Assembly: GCF_036227485.1 (NCBI RefSeq)
Contig: NZ_CP109479.1
Coordinates: 2,852,001 to 2,916,000 of the forward strand
Direction: 5' to 3'
Source of the DNA: Streptomyces sp. NBC_01451
GTDB taxonomy: Bacteria; Actinomycetota; Actinomycetes; Streptomycetales; Streptomycetaceae
Length of the DNA: 64,000 nt
The notes beneath the pieces were generated by a model. That model was not told the DNA's origin. It searched no databases and was given only the letters and a program-made list of their open reading frames with translations. This document shows positions 16,267 to 28,587 of this stretch, piece after piece; within the stretch, counting starts at the first letter, position 1, and each line of letters opens with the position of its first letter. A program made the position numbers and the translations under genes.

Positions 16267-16962
16267 ATGACCCACCCGACCGCCGCCCACGACACCCCCG
16301 AAGTCCTGGACCGCCGCGAGGGCCCGTACGGCGAGGTCGTCCTGCGGCGACACGGGGAGTTACTGCAGATCATCGCCAACGGGTGCTTCCTGATGGACAC
16401 TTCGGACGGCCGGTCCGAGCGCCTCCTCGTCGACGCGGCCCTCGACGCCCTCACCCCCGGCACCCGGGACTCCGCCCCGCACGTCCTCATCGGCGGCCTC
16501 GGCGTCGGGTTCTCGCTCGTGCACGCCGCGGCCGACCCCCACTGGGGCGGCATCACCGTCGTCGAACGCGAACCGGCGGTCATCGGATGGCATCGGGACG
16601 GACCGCTCGCCCCGCTCTCCTCCGACGCCCTCGCCGATCCCCGTACCAGGATCGTCGAAGCCGATCTCGTGAGATACGTCAATGAGACCTCCGCCACATT
16701 CGACGCGCTGTGTCTCGACATCGACAACGGGCCCGGCTGGACCGTCACGGAGGACAACCAGAGCCTGTATTCGCAGGCCGGACTGGCAAGCTGCGCAAGG
16801 GTGTTGAGGCCGGACGGGGTGCTCGCGGTGTGGTCCGCGCAACCCTCACGGGAATTTGAGGGAACTCTACGGAATGCCGGATTCCGGTCGGTACGCACCG
16901 AAGAGATCGCCGTTGCCCGGGGAGTCCCCGACGTCGTCCACCTCGCCGTCCGACCTGGATAG
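16267..16962 (+). CDS. Spermidine-synthase-like SAM-fold protein
   Basis: A 231-aa class I methyltransferase fold resembling spermidine synthase: IGGLGVGFSL nucleotide loop (about residues 79-88), the VVEREP acidic motif (about 103), and a DALCLDIDNGPGW stretch (about 145) where polyamine synthases have their catalytic Asp. It lacks the full-length N-terminal domain of classical SpeE, so the substrate is uncertain. The ATG is preceded at 6 nt by CAAGAT with no ribosome site, indicating a likely leaderless transcript. Confidence 0.78.
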   Translation: MTHPTAAHDTPEVLDRREGPYGEVVLRRHGELLQIIANGCFLMDTSDGRSERLLVDAALDALTPGTRDSAPHVLIGGLGVGFSLVHAAADPHWGGITVVEREPAVIGWHRDGPLAPLSSDALADPRTRIVEADLVRYVNETSATFDALCLDIDNGPGWTVTEDNQSLYSQAGLASCARVLRPDGVLAVWSAQPSREFEGTLRNAGFRSVRTEEIAVARGVPDVVHLAVRPG

Positions 16963-17107
16963 ACCCCTCGCGGTGACTGCCCGTACTCTGCTTCCCTGAC
17001 GCCGATCACTCATCCGATCAGTCGTGCGTCAATCGCAGTCATGCGCGGACAAGCGCAGCCAAGGAACCACCCCACTGGTTCCGGAAAGCACACTTCAGGG
17101 ACGGGCG

Positions 17108-17841
<734 letters not shown>

Positions 17842-17845
<4 letters not shown>

Positions 17846-18951
17846 ACCGCGGGCGGCCGGCCGCACGGAGGAGCCCCGGAGAACCCTGGGGCGGCGTACG
17901 CCCGTTCTCGATCAAGACCAAGCTGGGCGCACTGGTGGTCGTCTCGGTGCTGATCACCACCGGCCTGTCGATGATCGCGGTGCACACCAAGACGGAGCTC
18001 CGCTTCATCACGGTCTTCTCGATGATCGCCACACTGCTGATTACGCAGTTCGTGGCCCATTCGCTCACCGCGCCGCTGGACGACATGAACGCCGTGGCGC
18101 GCTCCATCTCGCACGGCGACTACACGCGCCGGGTGCGCGAGAACCGCTGGGACGAGCTGGGCGACCTGGCCCAGACGATCAACGTCATGGCCGACGAGCT
18201 GGAGGCCCAGGACCGTCAGCGCAAGGAGCTGGTGGCGAACGTCTCGCACGAGCTGCGCACCCCCATCGCGGGTCTGCGTGCCGTGCTGGAGAACGTCGTG
18301 GACGGCGTCTCGGCCGCCGATCCCGAGACCATGCGCACGGCGCTCAAGCAGACCGAGCGCCTCGGGCGGCTGGTGGAGACCCTGCTGGACCTCTCCCGGC
18401 TCGACAACGGGGTCGTACCGCTGCGCAAACGGCGGTTCGAGGTCTGGCCCTACCTCTCCGGTGTGCTCAAGGAGGCGAACATGCTCGCCTCCACGCGCGC
18501 GGGCATCGCGTCGGGCTCCGGCGGGCACACCCGCAACGACGTCCATCTGCACCTCGACGTCAATCCGCCCGAGCTGGTCGCGCACGCGGACCCGGAGCGC
18601 CTCCACCAGGTCGTCGCCAACCTGATCGACAACGCGGTCAAGCACAGCCCCGCGCACGGCCGGGTCACGGTGAAGGCGCGGCGCGGGACGCTGACCGAGT
18701 CGCTGGAGCTGGAGATCCTGGACGAGGGCCCGGGCATCCCGCGCTCGGAGTGGCACCGGGTGTTCGAGCGGTTCAACCGCGGTGGCGTCAGCGCGCCGCA
18801 CGGGCCGGGCAGCGACGGCGGTACGGGCCTCGGCCTGGCCATCGCGCGCTGGGCCGTCGATCTGCACGGCGGCCGGATCGGTGTGGCCGAATCCGAGCGA
18901 GGTTGCCGGATTTTGGTCACCCTTCCGGGAGAGTCATCCGTTCCAAGTTGA
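17842..18951 (+). CDS. Sensor histidine kinase partner of the OmpR-type regulator
   Basis: The 369-aa protein has two closely spaced membrane helices (about 28-46 and 52-70) with almost no extracellular loop, then HAMP (about 70-122), HisKA with H136 in NVSHELRTP, and HATPase with NLIDNAVKHS, DEGPGIP and a GGTGLGLAIA box. The tiny loop implies that it senses something within or near the membrane rather than a bulky external ligand. It overlaps the regulator stop by 4 bp. Confidence 0.95.
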
Positions 18952-19254
18952 CGTAAAGTTCGAAGCGGAGCCGCAAGATCCACCTGGCATCCGCGCTGAC
19001 GGACGCGCGTGGACACGTGTGATTGCTCACAGGCCCGCGCATTTGGTGCGCCCGGCCGACAATTTGGGCTTCCCTCAGGTGTCCCTTTCGGACCGGAACC
19101 CCGCTTGTTTCCCGCCATTTCACCCCCCGAAACCCGATTCCCGATGTGACTTACGCGACGATGAACGGACCCGGACTGACCTTTCGGCCACGGGGGCGTA
19201 GCCTTAATTCCCGCTGTCCATCACCTTGTGAAGCGGAAGAGGGCGGTTGCCGCC
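18952..19254. other. Intergenic region upstream of kgd
   Basis: About 300 bp without a supported gene. It contains the dyad TGTGATTGCTCACA (19018-19031; arms TGTGA/TCACA with a 4-bp spacer, shorter than the usual 6 for Crp) and AT-richer runs before kgd. A TAGCCT hexamer near 19199 with an upstream TGACCT is a possible promoter. No terminator is obvious after the kinase gene. Confidence 0.5.
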
Positions 19255-23055
<3,801 letters not shown>

Positions 23056-23093
23056 GGCTCGACCCGCCTCCACCGAACACGGTTGAGGTACGA

Positions 23094-23130
23094 GGGCCCG
23101 GCACCGGAGAGATCCGGCGCCGGGCCCTTT
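23094..23130 (+). terminator. Strong intrinsic terminator after kgd
   Basis: GGGCCCGGC (23094-23102) and CCGGA pair with TCCGG and GCCGGGCCC (23119-23127) around a GAGA tetraloop, with one A/C mismatch, followed by TTTGT. The 15-bp stem lies about 40 bp after the kgd stop. Confidence 0.88.
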
Positions 23131-23214
23131 GTCATCAGGGCCCCGGAAATGTACGCATAACCTGGAGAGGCTCGCCCGGCGGCCCGTCCCCGGCCCCGAG
23201 CCCAGTCCTCACCA

Positions 23215-23248
23215 CCAGTCCGACCAGTCCGACCAGTCCGACCAGTCC
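23215..23248. repeat. 9-bp tandem repeat (CCAGTCCGA)n
   Basis: Three full copies and one 7-bp partial copy of CCAGTCCGA lie between the kgd terminator and the 59-aa gene, ending about 24 bp before its start codon. Such a perfect minisatellite is likely to vary in copy number among strains. It lies in the probable leader or promoter of the small gene. Confidence 0.85.
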
Positions 23249-23271
23249 CAGCATTCCCCAGGAGAACATCC

Positions 23272-23451
23272 GTGTACTTCACCGACCGAGGCATCGAAGA
23301 GCTGGAGAAGCGGCGCGGCGAGGAGGAGGTCACCTTCGAGTGGCTCGCCGAGCAGCTACGGGCCTTCGTCGACCTCAATCCCGACTTCGAGGTGCCGGTG
23401 GAGCGCCTGGCCACCTGGCTGGCGCGGTTGGACGACGAGGACGACGAGTAA
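23272..23451 (+). CDS. Small conserved Streptomyces protein (DUF6104-like)
   Basis: A 59-aa acidic protein starting at a GTG with AGGAG 7 nt upstream. It is predicted to be largely helical (RGIEELEKRRGEEEVTFEWL) with a very acidic tail (DDEDDE). The sequence looks like the family labelled DUF6104, which I recall from Streptomyces downstream of kgd; that label is from memory. Function is unknown. It has its own transcription unit after the kgd terminator. Confidence 0.8.
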   Translation: MYFTDRGIEELEKRRGEEEVTFEWLAEQLRAFVDLNPDFEVPVERLATWLARLDDEDDE

Positions 23452-23512
23452 CGAGTAACGCACAGGGCGCAGGGCGCAGGCGGGCATGGCGAGCGGCTCC
23501 GATCCGGGTGTC

Positions 23513-23567
23513 TTGACTTTCCGTGACCGCGATATATCGTGAATAGCGGAAGACGCGATATGGCGTG
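23513..23567 (+). promoter_or_regulatory. Promoter with duplicated operator for the DUF4097-PadR operon
   Basis: TTGACT (23513-23518) and TATCGT (23535-23540) form a 16-bp-spaced promoter. The 14-mer CGCGATATATCGTG (23528-23541), containing the perfect palindrome CGATATATCG, overlaps the -10. A second copy, CGCGATATGGCGTG (23554-23567; 12 of 14 identical), lies 26 bp downstream. This arrangement suggests autorepression by the PadR protein encoded in the operon. Confidence 0.75.
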
Positions 23568-23633
23568 TCGTGACGTACCCGGTCGTCGGCCTGCCGTTCG
23601 TCAGCCCGTCCGTTCACCAAGGGGGTCCGCATC

Positions 23634-24542
23634 ATGTCCACCACAGCCGCGTCCGAGTGGTCCGTCAAAGAGCCCGGCAGCCTCGACTTCGCCGAGCCCG
23701 TCACGGGCCTGCAGGTACGCATCGTCAACGGAACGGTGAACGTGGTGGGCACGGACGAGAGTTCCGCCCGCCTGGAGGTCACCGAGATCGAGGGCCCACC
23801 CCTGGTGGTGACCCAGGAGGCCGGGGTCCTGACAGTGGCCTACGAGGATCTGCCCTGGAAAGGATTCCTCAAGTGGCTGGACCGCAGGAGCTGGCGCCGC
23901 AGCGCGGTGGTGACCCTGACCGTCCCGGCCTCAGCGCGCGTCGAGGTGGGCGTGGTGGGCGCCGCCGCGGTCGTCTCGGGGGTCGCCGGGGAGACGGTGG
24001 TGATGGGCGTCACCGGCGACACGACACTCGTCGGGCTCTCCGGGCCCGTCCGCGCCGACACCGTCTCGGGCAGCCTGGAGGCCCAGGCGGTCACGGGCGA
24101 CCTGCACTTCAACTCCGTCTCGGGCGACCTCACCGTCATCGAGGGCTCCGGCCCGTCGGTGCGCGCGGAGTCGGTGAGCGGCGCCATGATCGTCGACCTC
24201 GACCCGGAGGGCCCGACGGACGTGCGGCTGACGAACGTCTCGGGCGAGATCGCCATCCGGCTCCCGCATCCGGCGGACGCCGAGGTGGAGGCGAACACGG
24301 CGAGCGGCAGGATCTCCAACGCCTTCGACGACCTCCGCGTCCACGGCCAGTGGGGCGCCCACCGCGTCACGGGCCGCCTGGGCGCGGGCACGGGCAAACT
24401 CCGGGCGACGACGGTCTCCGGCTCGATCGCCCTGCTCCGCCGCCCTCAACAGGATGACGAACCGGCGGACTCCACCCCCGGGAACACTCCCGGTGACAGT
24501 TCCGGTGACACCTCCGGCCCGACGAACAAGAAGGTGCTCTGA
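23634..24542 (+). CDS. DUF4097 beta-strand-repeat protein
   Basis: A 302-aa protein made mostly of short repeating beta strands (DTVSGSLEAQAVTGDLHFNSVSGDL and similar; T/SVSG recurs about every 18-20 residues), typical of DUF4097 beta-helix proteins. No signal peptide or membrane helix is visible, so it is probably cytoplasmic. The C-terminal 40 residues are a disordered Thr/Pro/Gly tail. It is followed 1 bp later by the PadR gene; this pairing recurs in Streptomyces and suggests linked function, which is not known. Confidence 0.85.
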   Translation: MSTTAASEWSVKEPGSLDFAEPVTGLQVRIVNGTVNVVGTDESSARLEVTEIEGPPLVVTQEAGVLTVAYEDLPWKGFLKWLDRRSWRRSAVVTLTVPASARVEVGVVGAAAVVSGVAGETVVMGVTGDTTLVGLSGPVRADTVSGSLEAQAVTGDLHFNSVSGDLTVIEGSGPSVRAESVSGAMIVDLDPEGPTDVRLTNVSGEIAIRLPHPADAEVEANTASGRISNAFDDLRVHGQWGAHRVTGRLGAGTGKLRATTVSGSIALLRRPQQDDEPADSTPGNTPGDSSGDTSGPTNKKVL

Positions 24543-24543
24543 C

Positions 24544-25635
24544 ATGCCTCCCGTCTTCGCCCACGGCCGCCTGCGCCTCTACCTGCTGAAGCTGCTGGAC
24601 GAGGCTCCCCGCCACGGCTACGAGGTGATCCGCCTCCTGGAGGAGCGCTTCCAGGGGCTGTACGCGCCGTCGGCGGGCACCGTGTACCCCCGCCTGGCCA
24701 AGCTGCAGACCGAGGGGCTGGTCACGCACACCACGGAGGGCGGCCGCAAGGTGTACTCCATCACGGACGCGGGCCGCGCCGAACTGGCCGACCGCAGCGG
24801 CGAGTTGGCCGACCTCGAACTGGAGATCCGCGACTCGGTCGCCGAACTCGCCGCCGAGATCCGGGCCGACGTCCGGGGCGCGGCGGGCGACCTGCGGCGC
24901 GAGGTGCGCGCGGCGGCGAGCGAGGCCCGCAGGTCCCCCGGAGCCGCGCCGAGCGCCCCGTTCGGAGAACCCGGCGAGTACGGGGGCCTCACCGACCTCG
25001 GCGACAGGGAGGCGTGGCGTGCCGCGAAGGAGGAGATGCGGCGCGCCAAGCAGGAGTGGAAGGAGCAGGCCCGGCGCGCGAAGGACGAGAGCCGCCGGGC
25101 CCGTGAGGAGGCCCAGCGGGCCAGGCGCCAGGCCAAGGAGGCCCAGGACAACGCCCGCGCGCAGGCCCAGGAGGAGGTGCAGCGCATCGCCAGGCACGTC
25201 CAGGAACAGGTCCAGGACCACTTCAGCCGGGGCGACTGGCCGACGGGGGTCCGCGAGGGCCTGACCGAACTGGCCAAGGAGTTCGGCGAGTTCGGAAAGG
25301 ACTTCGGCAAGAACCTCGGCCAGGGCCTGGGCAAGGACTTCGGCTTCGCGCGCCCCGGCGGCACCACGACCGCCACGGCACCGGAACCGGAGCGCCCGCA
25401 GTACACGGACACTCCCCCGGACTTCCCGGCCGGCTACGAACCGTCCTGGGCCCACGAGGACTTCACCGGCGACCCGGCCCGCGACCTGGACCGCCTCCTC
25501 GACCGCTTCCGCGACGGCATCCGCGACTCGGCCCGCGACCACAGCGTCACGGAGCCTCAACTCCACGAGATCCGCGGCCACTTGTCCGCGGCGGCGGCAT
25601 TGGTGGAGGCGGCACTGCGGACGCCTGAGAAGTAG
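24544..25635 (+). CDS. PadR family regulator with long helical C-terminal extension
   Basis: The 363-aa protein has a PadR winged helix at about residues 8-85 (LYLLKLLDEAPRHGYEV, then GTVYPRLAKLQTEGLV). Unusually for PadR, it continues with a long Arg/Glu/Ala-rich coiled coil (about 95-230), a Gly/Phe-rich segment (EFGEFGKDFGKNLGQGLGKDF) and a C-terminal helical domain. It is coupled to the DUF4097 gene. The palindromic operators upstream of the operon are its likely binding sites. Confidence 0.88.
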   Translation: MPPVFAHGRLRLYLLKLLDEAPRHGYEVIRLLEERFQGLYAPSAGTVYPRLAKLQTEGLVTHTTEGGRKVYSITDAGRAELADRSGELADLELEIRDSVAELAAEIRADVRGAAGDLRREVRAAASEARRSPGAAPSAPFGEPGEYGGLTDLGDREAWRAAKEEMRRAKQEWKEQARRAKDESRRAREEAQRARRQAKEAQDNARAQAQEEVQRIARHVQEQVQDHFSRGDWPTGVREGLTELAKEFGEFGKDFGKNLGQGLGKDFGFARPGGTTTATAPEPERPQYTDTPPDFPAGYEPSWAHEDFTGDPARDLDRLLDRFRDGIRDSARDHSVTEPQLHEIRGHLSAAAALVEAALRTPEK

Positions 25636-25665
25636 GCGGCGACCCCTCTGGCGAGCGGCGGACCT

Positions 25666-26772
25666 CTATCGTTCGCCGGTCGCCCACTCGGGCCGGACAA
25701 CCGCCCTCGGGCGCCGCCGCTGGTCCCGGTAGTGGCTCAGGCTGGGGGTCGGCACGCGCGGATACAGCCGTCCGTAGCGGGAGTAGTGCTTGCGGACGAT
25801 GGCGAGACCCTCGTGCGTGGCTACGGCGTACATCTGGTCACCGCGCTGAACGACAGTGGCGTACTGGCGTATCCGAAGGGCCTCGATGTCCTCGGCGGAG
25901 GCGTAGCGGGAGGTGCTGGCGAGGACTATGCCGTCGATGCCGGCGTTGGCCAGCGCGACCATCAGCCGCCACTGACGGACGTTCATCGCCTCGGACAGGA
26001 ACCGGTGCAGGCTGCGTGCGGCGGTCGGTGCGGCGTTCTTCACATGGAACTCGATGCGGGTACGGCGCTCGCGGGCCCGCTCGGCATCGGACTCGGTCTG
26101 CGCGAAGGCTTCGTCGACCTCCATACGGGCCCGGTCGCGCAGCAGTTCGCGATAGGTGTCGAGTTCCGCGTTGAGGAGTCGGCAGGCGACTCCGGGCGAG
26201 CGTTGCAGCAGTGGAGCGATCAGTTGCAGGAGGGGGTCGTCGGCGTCGATGACGGCGAGCCTGTGCTCCAGGTGGGCCCGCTGGAACACGACGCCCAGAT
26301 GGTCGGTCAACTCGGCCAGCCGCTCGACGGCCACCGGGTGGCGGAGCAGTGCGCGGTCGATGACGGCGGGGTTCACCCCGAAGACACGGGCGAGATCCAT
26401 CCGTACGGTTCCGTCGTCCCGTACGGGAAGCCGGGCAAACCGTTCGATGTTCGTGTAGCCGCTGCGGCTGATGCCGACCTCGTCGGCCGCCTGCGCGATC
26501 GTCAGCCCGGCCTGGCAGCGCAGCCCCTGGATGTCCGCCAGGGCGCGCTTTCTGCGGAGTTCACGTGCGGGGATGTCGAACAGGGCGCTGATCTCGGCGA
26601 TGCGCCGGGGGTCCGGCTTGGAGATGTTGTTCTCGTAGGCGAGGACGCGGCTCTTCGAGGTACCGAGCCGTTTCGCGACCGCGTCGGCGCTGAGGAACTC
26701 GCCGTCGACAGCGCGTGTGAGCCGCGCGAAGCGCAGTGCGTCACCGTCGAAGTCCACCGCCCCACGGGCCAC
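25666..26772 (-). CDS. Double-XRE helix-turn-helix regulator with C-terminal sensor-like domain
   Basis: The 368-aa protein contains two XRE-type helix-turn-helix units, at about residues 10-72 (LSADAVAKRLGTSKSRVLAYE) and about 80-132 (LTIAQAADEVGISRSGYTNIE). A helical segment and a C-terminal domain follow (about 240-350), in which AEDIEALRIRQYATVVQRG resembles the non-catalytic PLD-like effector domains of some actinobacterial regulators; that comparison is tentative. The GTG start has a GGGGGTGGGG purine run upstream. It is convergent with padR and lies downstream of a structured intergenic block. Confidence 0.78.
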   Translation of the reverse strand: MARGAVDFDGDALRFARLTRAVDGEFLSADAVAKRLGTSKSRVLAYENNISKPDPRRIAEISALFDIPARELRRKRALADIQGLRCQAGLTIAQAADEVGISRSGYTNIERFARLPVRDDGTVRMDLARVFGVNPAVIDRALLRHPVAVERLAELTDHLGVVFQRAHLEHRLAVIDADDPLLQLIAPLLQRSPGVACRLLNAELDTYRELLRDRARMEVDEAFAQTESDAERARERRTRIEFHVKNAAPTAARSLHRFLSEAMNVRQWRLMVALANAGIDGIVLASTSRYASAEDIEALRIRQYATVVQRGDQMYAVATHEGLAIVRKHYSRYGRLYPRVPTPSLSHYRDQRRRPRAVVRPEWATGER

Positions 26773-27121
26773 TCACCCCACCCCCTCTCGTTACCCCTTC
26801 AACTAGCAGTACGATAAAAGGTACCGCTTAGGTTCGGAAGCGTGTCCATGGATTCACTCTGGAGAGTGCCAGGGACACGCTACGAAGCCGAAATCTCGCT
26901 TCGGCCCCGTAGCGTGGTACCGCTTAGCATTGTTTTGGATTCCCGCCGCACGGCACAGCGGTGAGGATTGAGGAACACGCGGGGGCGGCTTTCCAGGGGG
27001 ATCTCCACAGCGGGACGACTCCGGAACGCGTCACTCCGCGACGACTTACCGAAACGACCGTGAGCCCGTGTCCGGTGGCGATCCTGAGCACGGGCCCACG
27101 CGGCCGGCTATTCGGTAACTG
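26773..27121. other. Gene-free region upstream of the XRE gene
   Basis: Besides the repeat/hairpin block at 26820-26927, this stretch contains an AT-rich segment (26811-26820, TACGATAAAA) that on the reverse strand offers TATCGT as a -10 for the XRE gene. About 190 bp of GC-rich sequence follow, without an obvious gene or further repeat, before the terminator of the 57-aa gene. Confidence 0.55.
26820..26927. repeat. Two nested hairpins flanked by a 12-bp direct repeat
   Basis: GGTACCGCTTAG occurs at 26820-26831 and again, exactly, at 26916-26927. Between them are two compound inverted repeats. One has outer arms GCGTGTCC/GGACACGC (about 26840-26880) around CACTCT-GG-AGAGTG. The other has outer arms CGCTACG/CGTAGCG (about 26878-26914) around GCCGAA/TTCGGC. 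Nothing here resembles a tRNA. It may be an operator array for the XRE protein, a structured RNA or a recombination site. Confidence 0.8.
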
Positions 27122-27153
27122 ACGGCGGGTGAGGGGCCAACCTCATCCGCCGT
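27122..27153 (-). terminator. Hairpin at the end of the 57-aa gene
   Basis: ACGGCGG (27122-27128) and GAGG pair with CCTC and CCGCCGT (27147-27153) with a 2-nt mismatch and a 6-nt loop. The stop codon of the small gene lies within the stem, a common arrangement for compact terminators. No U-tract is present. Confidence 0.55.
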
Positions 27154-27316
27154 TGTCGTACAGATCGAACATCAGCCGGATGAGCCAGTACAGGCACTCC
27201 CCGGCCATGCGTGCTCGGCCTCTGCGCGGCGCGCTACCGCGGTCCGGCTCTTCGGGGCCGCGCGGTTCGGGAGGGACATCGTCATCCCCATCGCTTGGCC
27301 GTTCAGAGCCTGCCAC
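27143..27316 (-). CDS. Small orphan protein, 57 aa
   Basis: A GTG start at 27316 has a strong purine-rich ribosome site (GAGGAGAGAGG) immediately upstream on the reverse strand. The peptide has a polar, acidic and Arg/Pro-rich N-terminal 36 residues and a short hydrophobic C-terminal helix (CLYWLIRLMFDLYD). It could be a membrane-associated small protein or a partner of the XRE regulator downstream on the same strand. I recognise no family. A longer in-frame start at 27436 lacks a ribosome site. Confidence 0.5.
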   Translation of the reverse strand: MAGSERPSDGDDDVPPEPRGPEEPDRGSAPRRGRARMAGECLYWLIRLMFDLYDNGG

Positions 27317-27740
27317 GGACCTCTCTCCTCTCTGTTGGGGACCGGGCCGGATGAACCCGTACGGCGCCCACAGGAACCGGCTCAGAGAGGAGCTAAAGGG
27401 AACTGTACCGGGTGGCAGGGCGAGAACCCGTATCACTCGTCCGGCCCAACTGCGCGCCGCCGCACACCGGGTGACACCGTCCCGGTACAGCGTGATGTCG
27501 ACCTAGTAGACGAGTCGACTTTCAGTCGCGACCCGCGACTGACGCCTTGTAAACAAAGGGAGGATTAGGCAACTTCTTTGCGAATCAAGGGTGTTGTTAC
27601 CCTTGGGTAGCACGAAAAAAAGATGGCCGGGGGTTGCCGGGGATCACCATTCCGGTCGGTCGGCCCGTGAATTACGACCCGTCATCCCCCGTGAGCCCGC
27701 GGCGAGTTGCACCACCTTCGGCACCGCACCCGACGGACCG
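27317..27740. other. Gene-free AT-richer intergenic region
   Basis: This 424-bp stretch is noticeably richer in A/T than its surroundings around 27540-27635. It contains two GTCGAC palindromes (about 27497 and 27513), the inverted repeat CAGTCGC/GCGACTG (about 27523-27541), TACCC-TT-GGGTA (27598-27609), an AAGGGAGG purine run (about 27556) without a usable start codon, and a run of seven A (about 27614). I see no supportable gene. The composition differs from the flanking genes, suggesting a regulatory or recently acquired segment. Confidence 0.55.
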
Positions 27741-28307
27741 TCAGCCCGCCTTCGCCTCGCCTCCGCCGTACAGCACACGGCTCAGGACCTCGTGCGTGAC
27801 CCCCTGGTCGGCGAGGACCTCCGCCGGCACGCCGGGGCGGGCCGTGAGGGCGAGGAGGATGTGGTCGTCGCCGATCCGCCGGTCCCGGTGGGCCACCGCG
27901 ATCCGCAGGCACCTCTCCAGCACCTCCTTGGCGTCCCGGCTGAAGGTGCGGCGCCCGGACGACAGCCGCCCCCGGCTCCGGCGGTCGCCGGACATCGCAC
28001 CGACGCCGTGCACCTCCTCGATCCGGGAGACGATGTCGGACACGTCGATCCCGAGCCCGGCGAGGGCATCGGCCTCGGCCTGGGACAGTCCGGCGCGGCG
28101 CCTGGCGTCGGCCAGAGCGGCCCGCACCGACTCCTTCCGGCCGGCGAGTCCGAGCGAGGCCAGCGCGAAGGAGGCCCGGCCGGCCTCGCGGTCGAGCAGC
28201 GCGAGCAGCAGGTGCTCGGCGTCGACGGACCGACTGCCGGCACGCTCGGAGTGCTCGACGGCACCCCGCACCACGGCGCGCGCATCGCTCGTGAACCGTT
28301 CGAACAT
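27741..28307 (-). CDS. Clp N-terminal-repeat domain protein
   Basis: The 188-aa protein consists of two Clp_N repeats without any AAA+ module: one starts at MFERFTSDARAVVRGAVEHS (HLLLALL), the other at RTFSRDAKEVLERCLRIA (HILLALTA). Such free Clp_N proteins are thought to bind substrates or modulate Clp complexes; the exact job is unknown. The ATG overlaps the upstream HTH gene by 1 bp (TGATG) and has GGGAGG just before it, so the two are translationally coupled. Confidence 0.88.
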   Translation of the reverse strand: MFERFTSDARAVVRGAVEHSERAGSRSVDAEHLLLALLDREAGRASFALASLGLAGRKESVRAALADARRRAGLSQAEADALAGLGIDVSDIVSRIEEVHGVGAMSGDRRSRGRLSSGRRTFSRDAKEVLERCLRIAVAHRDRRIGDDHILLALTARPGVPAEVLADQGVTHEVLSRVLYGGGEAKAG

Positions 28308-28516
28308 CACTGCCTCCCGTATTTCTTGTGCACGGCCTGCCTGCTGACACCGAGCTCCGCGGCGATCTCCTGCCACGACCAGCCCTGATTGCGCGCACTG
28401 CACACCTGCACGGACTCCAGCTGCTCGACCAGCTTCCGCAGCGCGGAGACGGCCCGCAGCCCGATCCGCGGATCGCGGTCACCCGCGCGCTCGGCGAGAT
28501 CTGTTGCTTCGGTCAT
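28307..28516 (-). CDS. Small helix-turn-helix regulator coupled to the Clp_N gene
   Basis: A 69-aa protein with a single C-terminal HTH (WSWQEIAAELGVSRQAVHKKYG, about residues 45-66) and a helical N-terminus. It starts at an ATG 7 nt after a TTAAGT -10 box with no ribosome site, so the transcript should be leaderless. Two 16-bp palindromic elements cover its promoter, strongly suggesting autorepression. The HTH/Clp_N pair is a recurrent Streptomyces arrangement. Confidence 0.88.
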   Translation of the reverse strand: MTEATDLAERAGDRDPRIGLRAVSALRKLVEQLESVQVCSARNQGWSWQEIAAELGVSRQAVHKKYGRQ

Positions 28517-28519
28517 GAC

Positions 28520-28564
28520 GTCAACTTAAGTTGACACGCGGATGGATGTCAACCTTGATTGACA
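28520..28564 (-). promoter_or_regulatory. Leaderless promoter with two palindromic operators
   Basis: On the reverse strand TTGACA (28552-28547) and TTAAGT (28529-28524) are spaced by exactly 17 bp. GTCAACTTAAGTTGAC (28520-28535) is a perfect 16-bp palindrome over the -10, and GTCAACCTTGATTGAC (28548-28563) is a near-palindrome over the -35, 28 bp away. Binding of the HTH protein here would block RNA polymerase. Confidence 0.88.
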
Positions 28565-28587
28565 TTCCGGAGTGTGCGGACACGCGA

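Noticed and set aside
19228..19254. Kgd start at the GTG at 19228
   Set aside because: No ribosome site precedes it; the GTG at 19255 has a purine-rich site and fits the expected N-terminus.
23570..24457. Alternative forward frame over the DUF4097 gene
   Set aside because: Gly/Arg-rich shadow translation with no family features, overlapping the supported DUF4097 frame.
26840..26914. tRNA or tmRNA-like gene at the nested hairpins
   Set aside because: The stems do not form a cloverleaf, and no TTCRANY-type T-loop or CCA-compatible acceptor is present.
27129..27506. 125-codon forward frame opposite the 57-aa gene
   Set aside because: It has no ribosome site, no coding bias and overlaps the better supported reverse-strand gene.
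25666..28516. Integrative element (AICE or prophage) around the XRE gene
   Set aside because: No integrase, Rep, Tra or phage gene and no tRNA attachment site are visible in the window.
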